Origin: JBJMHZ01 sp045807125
GTDB lineage: Bacteria; Actinomycetota; Actinomycetes; JAWWOL01
Assembly: GCA_045807125.1 (NCBI GenBank)
Contig: JBJMHZ010000005.1
Location: forward strand, 186,001-250,000
Direction of reading: 5' to 3'
Length of the DNA: 64,000 nucleotides
In this document: in pieces, positions 16,800 to 25,601 of the stretch
Layout: each line of letters opens with the position of its first letter
Position numbering within the stretch: position 1 is the stretch's first letter
Program-made: the position numbers and the translations under genes
Notes under the pieces: model-generated
What the model saw: only the letters and a program-made list of their open reading frames with translations
What the model was told of the DNA's origin: nothing
Databases searched by the model: none

Positions 16800-18146
16800 T
16801 CACTCGGCGTGCGTGACGCTGCGCGCTCCCGGGACGCCGGTGACCGGCCGGGCGTCGAGCAGCGTCGGCTCGACCGGCTTCCCGCCGACGGCGGTCGCGG
16901 TCACCTTCAGGGCCGGCTCGGCGGCGTCGAGCGCCCGGCTGCACGCCTCGATCGAGTCCGCGACCGCGATCGCGAGCGCGATCCGCTGGAACACCGAGCC
17001 GCGCGGTGGCGGCGACACGACGGCGCCGGGCTCGATCAGCGTGAGGGCCTTGTCGATCTCGGGCGGCAGGCCGTCCTCGTCGAAGGAGATCGACCCCACG
17101 GTCGTGTCCTCCTCCTCGACGTAGTAGAAGCGGATGGCGGCGACCCGGCTGCGGGTCGGCGCGATGTCCGGCTCGAGGCCGCACGCCACCGCCGCGGCCA
17201 CCGGACCGGGGTCGATGCCGGTGGCCAGCTTGCCGAGGTACGGGATCATGTCGCCGCCGAGCCGGCCGTTGACCTCGATCACCTTCGGTCCGTCGGTGGT
17301 CAGCATGAACTCCGAGTGCGTCCAGCCGTCGCGGAAGCCGAGCGCGGCGTGGGTGTCCTGGAGGATGCGGGTGAGCACCGGGTCGGTGAGCAGCGGGTCC
17401 TCCGCGTCGACGAAGTGGCCGATCTCCTCCGCGTAGGGCGGGTAGCCGACGACCTTGCGCCCGACGAACAGCGCGGTGACGACGCCGTCGCGGATCACCG
17501 AGTCGACGCTGATCTCGTCCCCGATCACGCACTCCTCGACCAGCACCCGCTCAGGGGAGTTGAAGGGGACGGGGTCCGGCAGCGTGAAGTCGTGGGTGAA
17601 GGGGAACCGCTCGCGCAGCTCGTCCTCGTCCTCCACCCGTACGACGCCGAGGCTGGCGCCGTACCCGCGGGGCTTCAGGATCGCCGGGTAGCCGACCCGC
17701 TCGGCCGCGGCCACCGCCTCCTCCAGCGAATTGACCGGCACCGACCTGGGCTGGGGGACGCCCGCCGCGTCCAGGGCTGCCCGCGTCTGCCCCTTGTCGC
17801 GCACCCGCCAGACGACGGCCGGGTCGCCGCCCCGCAGGCCGAGCGCCTCGGCCGCGTACGAGGCCGTGTGGATGTGGCCCTCGTCCCAGCACAGCACGCC
17901 GGCGACGGGCTGCTTCTCGGCCAGCTCGAGCGCGGCGCGGCCCATCGCCGGGCCGTCCTGGGTGTCGGGCAGCACCGTCCAGCCGGTGACGTAGTCGAGC
18001 TCCCACTGCGGCTCGGCCCGCAGGAACAGGTGCACCCGGAAGTGCGAGGCGATCGAGCCGAGCAGGTACTCCCGCCAGCGCCGCAGGCCGGTGGTGATGA
18101 GCAGGAGAAGCGGCCGGTCGTCCGTCGGGCCGTCCTTGATCGTCAT
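16800..18146 (-). CDS. ATP-grasp ligase (last gene of the biosynthetic operon)
   Basis: 448 residues. The ATP-grasp core is clear: GYPAILKPRGYGASLGVVRV (nucleotide-binding lysine and glycine loop), VLVEECVIGDEISVDSV and HSEFMLTTDGPKVIEVNGRLGGDMIPYL with the metal-binding Glu and Asn. It resembles carboxylate-amine ligases that make dipeptides or amides through an acyl phosphate. It is encoded 32 bases after the solute-binding-like gene and closes the operon starting at 26633. A second ATP-grasp enzyme two genes upstream suggests two successive couplings. Substrates are unknown. Confidence 0.88.
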   Translation of the reverse strand: MTIKDGPTDDRPLLLLITTGLRRWREYLLGSIASHFRVHLFLRAEPQWELDYVTGWTVLPDTQDGPAMGRAALELAEKQPVAGVLCWDEGHIHTASYAAEALGLRGGDPAVVWRVRDKGQTRAALDAAGVPQPRSVPVNSLEEAVAAAERVGYPAILKPRGYGASLGVVRVEDEDELRERFPFTHDFTLPDPVPFNSPERVLVEECVIGDEISVDSVIRDGVVTALFVGRKVVGYPPYAEEIGHFVDAEDPLLTDPVLTRILQDTHAALGFRDGWTHSEFMLTTDGPKVIEVNGRLGGDMIPYLGKLATGIDPGPVAAAVACGLEPDIAPTRSRVAAIRFYYVEEEDTTVGSISFDEDGLPPEIDKALTLIEPGAVVSPPPRGSVFQRIALAIAVADSIEACSRALDAAEPALKVTATAVGGKPVEPTLLDARPVTGVPGARSVTHAE

Positions 18147-18178
18147 CTCGTGCCGCCCCTCCTGCGCCCCCCGCGGGG

Positions 18179-19993
18179 CTAGTCCTCGACGTGGTCCGCC
18201 AGGTAGTACCAGTTCTCCGGATGGATCATCCCGAACGGGTTCACCGGCTCGAAGCCTCTCAGGTTCTCGGCCACCTCGAAAAGGCGGATGGGGAAGTTCG
18301 GGGTGAAGATCACCGGGACCTGCTCGGCGATGAAGTCCTGGTACTCGTGGAGCGCGTCGAGATCGTCGCTGGTGACCGTGCGCTCGATCAGCTCGTCGGC
18401 CCGCGGGTCGGCGTAGTGCCCGAAGTTACCGCCGGCGTCGGTCTTGAACAAGATCTCCCCGGTCGGGTGGTGGTAGACCCAGCCGCCGTTCCAGCAGCAC
18501 AGCTCCCACAGGCAGGGCGAGTCGGGGCCGGGCACGCACGGCGCGTCCTCGGCCACGAGGATCGAGCCGTACACCTCCTGGAGGCGCAGCTCGATGCCCG
18601 CCTTGGCCGCGTCCTCCTTGTACGTCGTCATCAGCCGGGTGAGCGCCGGCCGCCCCTCGACGTAGCGCAGCAGCACGCTGAGCCTGGTGCCGGCAGGGAT
18701 GCCCTCGCCGGCCTGGCCGGGCCCGGTGCCGGGGTTGACGCACACCGCGGGCGTGGTGCTGGTGTCCCAGCCGTTGTCCTCCAGCAACTGCATGGCGCGC
18801 TCGACGTCGAAGGGCAGCGGCCAGGCGCCCGCGCGCTGCCGCGGCGAGATCAGGTCGGTCCTCGGCAGCACGGGGATCGGGCCGTTCTGCCGGTAGGCGT
18901 AGCCCTGGTAGATGTCGCGGACGGCCGAGTCCTGGTCGAGCGTGCTCTGCAGCGCCTGGCGGAAGTACGTCTGCGCGAAGATGCGGCCCTGCACCGTCGG
19001 GTTGTTGTAGTTGAGGGCGAAGTACCTGATGCAGTACGCGACCTGCGGCACCAGCCGGTAGCGGTCCAGCGGGTTGGCGCCGCCGACGGTGGGGTCGTCG
19101 GTGGGCTCGGTCGCGAAGCTGAGCGGCAGGTAGCCGACCTGGATCGAGCCGGCGCCGTGCGGGCCCTTGCGCAGCATCTCGTACTCCTCCTCGTCGGAGA
19201 AGGTCGGGATCTGCCGGAACTCGTCGAGGTGCGGCTTGTTCGGGCCGGAGTAGTGCTCGTTCGGCACGAACGTGACGACGCCGTCGAGCGTGTAGCTCTT
19301 CAGCCGCCACGGGCCGCTCACGATGCTCCAGACGGGGCTCTCCGCCCAGCGGGTGCGGTGCGCGTTGCCCTCGTCGACGATGTCGCCCTGCTCGGCCATC
19401 AGGTAGTCGTAGACGGCCTCGACGTCGGCGAGGTCGCCGGATGCGTTCGCCGGGCCGTCGGCCGTGCGATCCCATGCGCGGGGCATCGGGGTGATCGTGC
19501 TCAGCTGGTTCATCAGCACCCAGCGTTGCGAGTACCGCTTGTCGAAGGTGAACCAGACCTTGTCCTCCGCGAGCTTCCCGTACGAGGTGCAGTTGTCGGG
19601 GAAGTAGCCGGGGACGTACTCGCCGTACCGCGCGCCCTTGACCTTCATCAGGTTGACCCAGAGGAGGACGTTGTCGGCGCAGATGGTCTCGCCGTTGGAC
19701 CACTTCCACGGCTTGATGGTGACGGTGACCGTCAGGCCGTCCTCGCTCCACTCCGGCGGCTCGCCGATGCTGGTCGCGTAGTCGACCTCGGGCCGCCCGT
19801 CGGTGCCGAAGCAGTAGAGCGGCCGGTACATCAGGAACTGGAACTCGAGCAGGTTGCGCATCCCCATGCGCTCGGCCGGCGTGAACGGGAAGATCACCGC
19901 CGGTGGGAAGCCGGGGGCGCACGCCCACGTGACGATGCCGCCCTTCGCGGGCCGGCCCTCCGCCTGCTCCAGGACGGCTGCGCTCGAGGTCAT
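18179..19993 (-). CDS. Family 5 solute-binding-protein-like protein lacking a signal peptide
   Basis: About 604 residues with the fold pattern of oligopeptide/dipeptide-binding proteins (SBP family 5): GGIVTWACAPGFPPAVIFPF, EDGLTVTVTIKPWKWSNGETICADNVLLWVNLM, GPWRLKSYTLDGVVTFVPNEHYSGPNKPHLDEF, and QTYFRQALQSTLDQDSAVRDIYQGY. These proteins are normally exported, but here the N-terminus MTSSAAVLEQAEGRPAKGG has no hydrophobic segment and no lipobox. No permease or ATPase gene lies beside it. I chose the ATG at 19993 because GGAGG lies 5 bases upstream; the ATG at 20005 is in frame and also gives no signal. It may be cytoplasmic and serve the pathway. Confidence 0.85.
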   Translation of the reverse strand: MTSSAAVLEQAEGRPAKGGIVTWACAPGFPPAVIFPFTPAERMGMRNLLEFQFLMYRPLYCFGTDGRPEVDYATSIGEPPEWSEDGLTVTVTIKPWKWSNGETICADNVLLWVNLMKVKGARYGEYVPGYFPDNCTSYGKLAEDKVWFTFDKRYSQRWVLMNQLSTITPMPRAWDRTADGPANASGDLADVEAVYDYLMAEQGDIVDEGNAHRTRWAESPVWSIVSGPWRLKSYTLDGVVTFVPNEHYSGPNKPHLDEFRQIPTFSDEEEYEMLRKGPHGAGSIQVGYLPLSFATEPTDDPTVGGANPLDRYRLVPQVAYCIRYFALNYNNPTVQGRIFAQTYFRQALQSTLDQDSAVRDIYQGYAYRQNGPIPVLPRTDLISPRQRAGAWPLPFDVERAMQLLEDNGWDTSTTPAVCVNPGTGPGQAGEGIPAGTRLSVLLRYVEGRPALTRLMTTYKEDAAKAGIELRLQEVYGSILVAEDAPCVPGPDSPCLWELCCWNGGWVYHHPTGEILFKTDAGGNFGHYADPRADELIERTVTSDDLDALHEYQDFIAEQVPVIFTPNFPIRLFEVAENLRGFEPVNPFGMIHPENWYYLADHVED

Positions 19994-20059
19994 CTGGTCC
20001 TCCATGCCGCGGCGAGGGTGCCGCGGGGTCGAAACGGCTAGGGCTGCTGCGGCGGCCGC

Positions 20060-21304
20060 CTACTCGGCGAAGGTCACGTCGATCTTGCCGGCGTAGTCGT
20101 TCATCAGGTCGAAGGCGTCCTCGAGCGAGGTGCCGGTCGTCCCGAGGAAGCCGAGGATCACGTTGCCGTTGGGCGGCCGCTTGATGATGTCGCCGGGACG
20201 AGCGGTGATCTTCAGCAGGAATGCGCGGCCGGACTCGCTCACCTCGGCGGGCACCTCGACGTGCTCGATGACGCCCTCGGCGCAGATGAGGCACATCGAG
20301 GTCGTGTGCACGCCGGTCGGGCGGAAGTGATGCACGTCCGGCTCGATCCCGCAGCCGATGTCGGCGACCGCCTTGATCGGGTCGTGGCCGCCGGTGAGCC
20401 GGGCGATCATGTCGAGGCCGCCGCCGCCCACCCTGGCAGCGATCTCCAGCAGGTGCGGCTCGCCGTCGTGGAACCGCACCTCGGCGTGCATGACGCTGCG
20501 CCGAAGCCCCTGCGCGAACGCCGCCTGCCTGACGACCGCCTGCACCTTGGCGATCTCCTCGGGCGAGAGGGCGGTGGGAGCGTGATGGACGTCGTCGTCG
20601 AACGTCTCGCCCTCGGCGGTGATGCGGTCGACGATCGAGCCCAGGTAGACGTCGTCGTCCCACGCGACGGCCTCCATGAGGATCTCCTTGCCGTCGAGGA
20701 ACGACTCGACCATCAGCCCCTGCGGGCCGAGGTCGACGCCGTCCGGCTCGGAGACCGCCCAGACGAGCTCCTGGATGCCCTTCTCGGCCTGGGCATAGTG
20801 GTCGGCGAGCTCGTCCGGCGTGTCGCACCGGAACACGAAGTAGCTGCCGGCGCCCATCGTCGGCTTGAGGATGACGGGGTAGCCGAACTCCTCGGCGGTG
20901 GCGAGCGCGTGGTCGGCGTCGGTCACGAACCGGTACCGCGGGATGGGCACGCCGTCGCGCTCGTAGGCCTGGCGCATCAGATACTTGTTGCGGCTGCGCA
21001 CCGCGGCGTCCAGGCCGATGCCGGGCAGGCCCAGCGCCTCGGCGACCGCGGCCACCGTGATGACGGAGGACTCGGAGAACGTGATGACGCCGTCGAACTG
21101 CTGCTCGGCGTGCCACTCGCGAGCGACGGCGATGATGTCGTCGATCTGCTTGGTGCCGACCAGCCGGTACCGCTCGGGGGGCCAGAAGTCCTCTGTGCCC
21201 TCGCCGTTCAGGACGTAGAGGTCTACGCCGAACGCCTCCACCTGCCGGTAGCGGGAGATGTAGTAGTTGAGGTACTGGCGCGTCTCGATCGTCAGCAGCT
21301 TCAT
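20060..21304 (-). CDS. ATP-grasp ligase (first of two in the operon)
   Basis: 414 residues. ATP-grasp features: SRNKYLMRQAYERDGVPIPRYR, GYPVILKPTMGAGSYFVFRC, MVESFLDGKEILMEAVAW and VMHAEVRFHDGEPHLLEIAARVGGGGLDMI with the metal-binding Glu. The C-terminal segment LLKITARPGDIIKRPPNGNVILGFLGTTG fits the lid extension of carboxylate-amine ligases such as the L-amino-acid ligases. It follows the MetRS-like gene by 11 bases and precedes the solute-binding-like gene. It probably joins the product of the N-N-forming step to an amino acid or acyl unit; this is inference. Confidence 0.88.
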   Translation of the reverse strand: MKLLTIETRQYLNYYISRYRQVEAFGVDLYVLNGEGTEDFWPPERYRLVGTKQIDDIIAVAREWHAEQQFDGVITFSESSVITVAAVAEALGLPGIGLDAAVRSRNKYLMRQAYERDGVPIPRYRFVTDADHALATAEEFGYPVILKPTMGAGSYFVFRCDTPDELADHYAQAEKGIQELVWAVSEPDGVDLGPQGLMVESFLDGKEILMEAVAWDDDVYLGSIVDRITAEGETFDDDVHHAPTALSPEEIAKVQAVVRQAAFAQGLRRSVMHAEVRFHDGEPHLLEIAARVGGGGLDMIARLTGGHDPIKAVADIGCGIEPDVHHFRPTGVHTTSMCLICAEGVIEHVEVPAEVSESGRAFLLKITARPGDIIKRPPNGNVILGFLGTTGTSLEDAFDLMNDYAGKIDVTFAE

Positions 21305-21315
21305 GGCATGCCTTC

Positions 21316-22944
21316 TCAGGTGGGCATCGGTGCGTGGAGGTCGGTGGGGTACGGGTTGCGGCTGCACGGGTGCGGCAGCGGCGTGAGGTGGAACGCGCGC
21401 ACGGCCTCGCTGCCGTGCCCGGTCAGGCTGAGGTCGACCCCGGCCCGCCGCGCCCGGTCGGCGGCGTCGATGAGGATCGGCGCGGCGAAGGCGAGCAGCG
21501 TCCTCGTCTCGAGCAGCACGTCGCCCGGCGTCGCCTTCCCGGTGCCGTCGGCGAGCCTCTCCGCCATGGCGCGCAGGCGGGCGAGCTGGGTGACGATGGT
21601 GTCGGCGGTGCGACCGAGGCTGAAGCCGGACAGCTCGTAGCCGAGCCGGAACCGCTCGGCCATCGCGGCGCTCCTGGCGCGGCCGGCGGCGGTCGTCGGC
21701 AGCCGGTCGGAGGCATCGGAGCTCACCAGCACGAGCGACAGCGCGCCGGCCAGCGCGTTCCACGGCTCCACCAGGCGGCTCGTCACGACTCTGCGCAGCG
21801 CCTCGGTGCTGAAATTGGTCCGCTGGTGCTCGGGCGCGGTGGACGCCAGGTAGAACCGTACGAGGTCGCGCGGCACCTCGCGGAGCAGGTCGGTGCTCCA
21901 GATCAGGTGGTGCCGGCTGGTGGAGAACTTCTGGCCCTCGAGGTCGTAGAACTCGTTGCACACGTTGGCCGACGGCGTGACGTACCGGTCACCGTGGGCC
22001 ATCAGCAGCACGAGGTCCATGAGCCCCCAGTGATAGACGTTGTCGAAGCCGTGGAAGTAGATGAGCTCGGCGTCCCGGTCAGCCAGCCACCACTCGTCCA
22101 CGGTCTCGGCCGGCTCACCGAGCCGGGTGGCCGTCCACCACGTGCTGTAGATCGACGCCGGCATGGCCTCGACCCACGGGTAGAGCACCTGGCCGGGCGT
22201 CTCAGGAAACGGCGCCTCGATGCCCCAGCTGCCCGGCATCGTCACCGGCACCTCGGGCAGCGGTCGGGCGAGCAGCTCCTCGACCAGCTGCATGGCGTGC
22301 GGGCGCCAGTTGTGCCGCGTCGCCTCGTAGTGCGCGACGAGCCGTCCCCGGTACTCCTCCATCGGCAGCACCAGGACGGCCTCCTCCCGGTAGCCGACCG
22401 GGTCGGTCGGGTCGAGCACCGAGCGCGGGTCGATCAGCTCGTCGAAGTTGTTCGGGTGACCGCAGGCCTCGCACGCTCCGCCGCAACTGCCGCTGAGGCA
22501 GACGGGGCACGTGCCGGCGACCAGTCCGTCGAAGAGGTACGCGCCAGAGCGCTCGGCGTACGGCAGCCGCACGGTGCGCAGCCGGAACCGTCCGGCGTCG
22601 TGCAGGTCGGTCACGAAGCGCAGCACGGTCTCGCGGTAGCGCCGGTCGATGGGCGGCAGGCCGACCATCGAGATGCCCATCGTCTGGAACGACCGGGCGA
22701 TCGCCGCGGTCGACGTGGCGCAGAGCGACTCAGGCGTCGTGCCCTGCCGGTGCGCCGACGACACGACGTAGCTCTGGCTGTCGTCGGTGCACGTGCTGTA
22801 GAGCACGGTCCGCCCGCTGGCCCGCAGGTAGCGGGCGTAGATGTCGCTGGCGAGGTACGGCCCCGCCATGTGCCCCACGTGCAGGGCGCCGTTGGAGGTG
22901 GGCGTCGCCGCGATGACGATGGCCGGGCGCGATCGGTCGCTCAC
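21316..22944 (-). CDS. MetRS-like protein, candidate ligase subunit of a split hydrazine synthetase
   Basis: 542 residues of the methionyl-tRNA synthetase class I fold. GALHVGHMAGPYLA (HVGH, residues 21-24) is the ATP-binding HIGH motif; a zinc knuckle with five Cys (145, 148, 153, 157, 160) follows; the KMSKS loop is changed to KFSTSR (338-343). The C-terminal helical part is shorter than in housekeeping MetRS. In hydrazine synthetases such as Spb40, a MetRS-like domain fused to a cupin activates an amino acid and esterifies an N-hydroxylated amine before N-N bond formation. Here the two parts are separate genes whose stop and start overlap (GTGA), in cupin-then-MetRS order. Confidence 0.85.
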   Translation of the reverse strand: MSDRSRPAIVIAATPTSNGALHVGHMAGPYLASDIYARYLRASGRTVLYSTCTDDSQSYVVSSAHRQGTTPESLCATSTAAIARSFQTMGISMVGLPPIDRRYRETVLRFVTDLHDAGRFRLRTVRLPYAERSGAYLFDGLVAGTCPVCLSGSCGGACEACGHPNNFDELIDPRSVLDPTDPVGYREEAVLVLPMEEYRGRLVAHYEATRHNWRPHAMQLVEELLARPLPEVPVTMPGSWGIEAPFPETPGQVLYPWVEAMPASIYSTWWTATRLGEPAETVDEWWLADRDAELIYFHGFDNVYHWGLMDLVLLMAHGDRYVTPSANVCNEFYDLEGQKFSTSRHHLIWSTDLLREVPRDLVRFYLASTAPEHQRTNFSTEALRRVVTSRLVEPWNALAGALSLVLVSSDASDRLPTTAAGRARSAAMAERFRLGYELSGFSLGRTADTIVTQLARLRAMAERLADGTGKATPGDVLLETRTLLAFAAPILIDAADRARRAGVDLSLTGHGSEAVRAFHLTPLPHPCSRNPYPTDLHAPMPT

Positions 22945-23321
22945 GCGCTCGCCCCTTCTCGCGCCGCTCTCCGCTCCACGAACCGGCGGCTCATGTCCTC
23001 GTCCCACCAGACCGAGTACATCTGGAAGTCGTCGTCCCCGTCGTTCACCACCTGGTGGTGCGTGCCGGGCGTGAAGTGGATGATGTCGCCGGCCACGAAG
23101 GGCACCCGCTCGCCCTCGCAGAGGATCTCGGCCCGGCCGGTGAGCGCGATCCAGATCTCGTGCTCGTGGTGGTCGTGCGCGCCCGAGCGCGCACCGGGCG
23201 CCACCACGCACCACGATCCCTCGAACGGCGCGTTGAGCACGTCCCACGGCATCAGCCGCTGCGCGTTGAGCCCGTTGTCCAGCTTGAGGTTGTCCCGGTC
23301 GAGCTTGCGTATCTCGAACAT
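22941..23321 (-). CDS. Stand-alone cupin, candidate N-N-forming subunit of a split hydrazine synthetase
   Basis: 126 residues, one cupin barrel. Metal ligands are visible: GAHDHHEHEIWIALTG (His49, His51/52, His54 and Glu55 region) and FTPGTHHQVVN (His88/89). In known cupin-MetRS fusions the cupin rearranges an O-aminoacyl hydroxylamine ester into an N-N linked product; the role here rests on that analogy and on the overlap with the MetRS-like gene. The ATG at 23321 has AAGGA about 9 bases upstream. A 91-base gap separates it from the carrier-protein gene, the largest gap in the operon core. Confidence 0.85.
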   Translation of the reverse strand: MFEIRKLDRDNLKLDNGLNAQRLMPWDVLNAPFEGSWCVVAPGARSGAHDHHEHEIWIALTGRAEILCEGERVPFVAGDIIHFTPGTHHQVVNDGDDDFQMYSVWWDEDMSRRFVERRAAREGASA

Positions 23322-23412
23322 GTCGGCGGTCCTTCGCGTACGTCGCTCCAGCGTGCTGCCCCCGAGCGATCGGCAGGCCCGGGCAGCACCGGCCGGGCGT
23401 GCCGTGGTGGCG

Positions 23413-23688
23413 CTAGCTCTGCACCGTCGTCGGAAGGGCCCGCGCTGCGTCCACGAGACCGGCGACGAGCCCGACGAGGTCGTCGACCTCGCGCGCCGCC
23501 TGGTACGCGCGCAGGTCGAGCGTGATGGCGAGCCGGCTCTCCAGCTGGGCCAGCACCTCGAGCTGGGAGAGGCTGTCCCAGTCGTGCGCGGCGAGCACCG
23601 GTTGGGCGCGCAGCTCGTCCTCGGATGCGTTCAAGACGTCCTCGAGGATGTCCAGTACGGTACTCTCCACCGCTGTCCGGTCGCTCAT
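23413..23688 (-). CDS. Acyl carrier protein
   Basis: 91 residues. The phosphopantetheine site is DWDSLSQLEVLAQLE, with Ser39 as the attachment residue, preceded by the helix TVLDILEDVLN typical of carrier proteins. Its ATG overlaps the FkbH-like gene stop (ATGA), matching the ACP-FkbH pairs that build glyceryl-ACP from 1,3-bisphosphoglycerate. No PKS or NRPS module is in the window, so it likely serves discrete enzymes: the FkbH-like and KASIII-like proteins encoded just upstream. Confidence 0.88.
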   Translation of the reverse strand: MSDRTAVESTVLDILEDVLNASEDELRAQPVLAAHDWDSLSQLEVLAQLESRLAITLDLRAYQAAREVDDLVGLVAGLVDAARALPTTVQS

Positions 23689-25595
23689 GTCGCGAGTCCG
23701 CTCCGTTCTCGTAGTGCTATCCAGGCGGGTATCCCACCGGAGGCGCTGCTCAGGTCGAGCGCGAACGCCTCGCCGTCGGCTCCGTCGGCTCCCGGGTCGC
23801 TGCGCGCGAAGCCGGCGCTCGGCCAGAAACCTGCGGCGACGCCGTTCTTGCGGGAGGGCACGAAGCGCCCCTCGAGCACGGCGGCACCGGCCGCGCGCGC
23901 CTGGCCGGCCAGCCAGTCGGCGATCGCCAGCTCGACGCCGCGCCCCAGCACCCGGCAGCTCAGCACGAGGTTGAGCACCCGCCAGGTGCGCTCGCCCCGC
24001 TGCACCCAGGCAGCGCCGACGATCCCCTCGTCGCCGAAGCGGTCGGAGACCGAGAACGCGGCCACGAGATGGCCCGGGTCGGCGCTCAGCGCAGTGGTCG
24101 TCGCCTCGTCGAACCGCACCCCGGTCAGGTTGAACTGGTTGGTGCGCGCCGCGAGCTGCGCGACGCGGGCGACCGAGAAGCCGCTCACCGGCTCGGCGGT
24201 CAGCTCGATGCCCAGCGCGTGCAGGTAGTCCTCGGACGATCCGAAACCGCTGGAGAAGTCGGTGCGCAGGGCCCGCGACCGGTAGAGCTCGGGGCGCTGC
24301 CGGTCGGTCTCGGTCAGCTCCACGACGTCGAACCAGCCGGTGCGCAGCAGCGCGCGCACCAGGTGGGCCGGGTCGCCGCTGGAATCGACGAGCGCGACGT
24401 CGGGCAGCTCGTCGCTCACATGGCCGCGCTCGAACGGCGAGTCGTCCATGAAGACGAGCGATCCGGTCGAGAGGCTCAGCGACTCGGCGGCGCGGCGCAG
24501 GCTGTCGGCCTTGGGCGTCCAGGCCACCGCGCTGACCGAGAACGACTCCGGGCGGAGCAGCACCTCCGGATGGGCGGTCAGCGCCTCCTCCACCAGCTGC
24601 GGGTCGTTCTTGCTCGCGAGCACGAGGATGACGCCCTGGCGGCGCAGCTGATCGGCTGCCCGCTGAAGGTCGAGGTAGCAATTGCCGGGGTAGAGGCCGC
24701 CCAGCTGCACGCCGTGCGCGCCCACCTCGCCGAGCACGCCGCCCCACAGCGTGTTGTCGAGATCGAGGGCGAGGACCTTGCGCGACAGACCGGCGCGGGC
24801 CTGCACCACCCGGCGCACCTGGTCGGCCAGCAGGTGCAGCGCTCCGTCGGTGTACGGCATGTCCGCATAGCGGTGCAGCCGGTCGTCCCGCGCCAGGAAC
24901 GGCGCGTCGGCGAGCGCTCCGACGAGGTCGACGGCCGCCACCTGGCGCAGCTCCTCCGCCATGCCGAGGATGCCGGCGTTGAGCCGGTGCCACAGCTGGC
25001 CGAGGCTCGCCCTCGCCCGCCAGCTGATGACCATGTCGCGGACCTGCGCGGGCAGCGGGATCGTGTGCAGGACGAGCGTCGCCGAGCTGCGCGAGCAGGC
25101 GGCCGCCACGAGGCCGCGCAGATCGTCCAGCCGGCCCTCGACGTGCTTGCCGAGCGCATCGACGTCGATCGCGCTCCAGTCGGCCGGCAGGAAGTACGTC
25201 TCGTCGAGCAGGCACGCGACCACGTCCGGGTCGCCGTTCGCGGTGAAGCTCGCGGTGGCGAGCGTCATCTCGAACGCGCCGTAGTCTGCCTGCTCCAGCG
25301 TCGGCAGCGTGCCCGCGCCGATGAGAGCGGCGTGCAGCAGGTGCTGGAAGGAACCGACCGTGCAGCTCGCCACGATCCCTACCCGTACGGGCCGGAGCTC
25401 GCCGTCCTCCGGGCGGAGCTTGGCGAGCAGCCGCCCGGCCTTGCGCAGGACGGCCGGATCGGTCTCCTCGACCAGAGCCCGCCGCACCGGAGGGGGCGGC
25501 GAGACCTGCCGGTCCACCGCCGCTCTCAGAGCGTCGAGCAGCGCCCCCTGTCCGCCCATCTCCCCCGCCTCGAACGCCGTCGTCCGGTCGCGCAC
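23685..25595 (-). CDS. FkbH-like HAD-type glyceryl transferase
   Basis: 636 residues. The HAD catalytic motif KVLALDLDNTLWGGVLGEVG (DLDNT at 278-282) and LVFMDDSPFERGHV are diagnostic of FkbH-type enzymes, which dephosphorylate 1,3-bisphosphoglycerate and load the glyceryl unit onto a carrier protein. The N-terminal 250 residues form the SGNH-like half seen in long FkbH proteins (VGIVASCTVGSFQHLLH; LADAPFLARDDRLHRYADMPYT), and the C-terminal 200 residues contain a GNAT-like fold (LVLSCRVLGRGVELAIADWLAGQARAAGA). The GTG at 25595 lies 6 bases after the KASIII-like stop; an ATG at 25559 is an alternative. Confidence 0.88.
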   Translation of the reverse strand: MRDRTTAFEAGEMGGQGALLDALRAAVDRQVSPPPPVRRALVEETDPAVLRKAGRLLAKLRPEDGELRPVRVGIVASCTVGSFQHLLHAALIGAGTLPTLEQADYGAFEMTLATASFTANGDPDVVACLLDETYFLPADWSAIDVDALGKHVEGRLDDLRGLVAAACSRSSATLVLHTIPLPAQVRDMVISWRARASLGQLWHRLNAGILGMAEELRQVAAVDLVGALADAPFLARDDRLHRYADMPYTDGALHLLADQVRRVVQARAGLSRKVLALDLDNTLWGGVLGEVGAHGVQLGGLYPGNCYLDLQRAADQLRRQGVILVLASKNDPQLVEEALTAHPEVLLRPESFSVSAVAWTPKADSLRRAAESLSLSTGSLVFMDDSPFERGHVSDELPDVALVDSSGDPAHLVRALLRTGWFDVVELTETDRQRPELYRSRALRTDFSSGFGSSEDYLHALGIELTAEPVSGFSVARVAQLAARTNQFNLTGVRFDEATTTALSADPGHLVAAFSVSDRFGDEGIVGAAWVQRGERTWRVLNLVLSCRVLGRGVELAIADWLAGQARAAGAAVLEGRFVPSRKNGVAAGFWPSAGFARSDPGADGADGEAFALDLSSASGGIPAWIALRERSGLAT

Positions 25596-25601
25596 CGCGC
25601 C

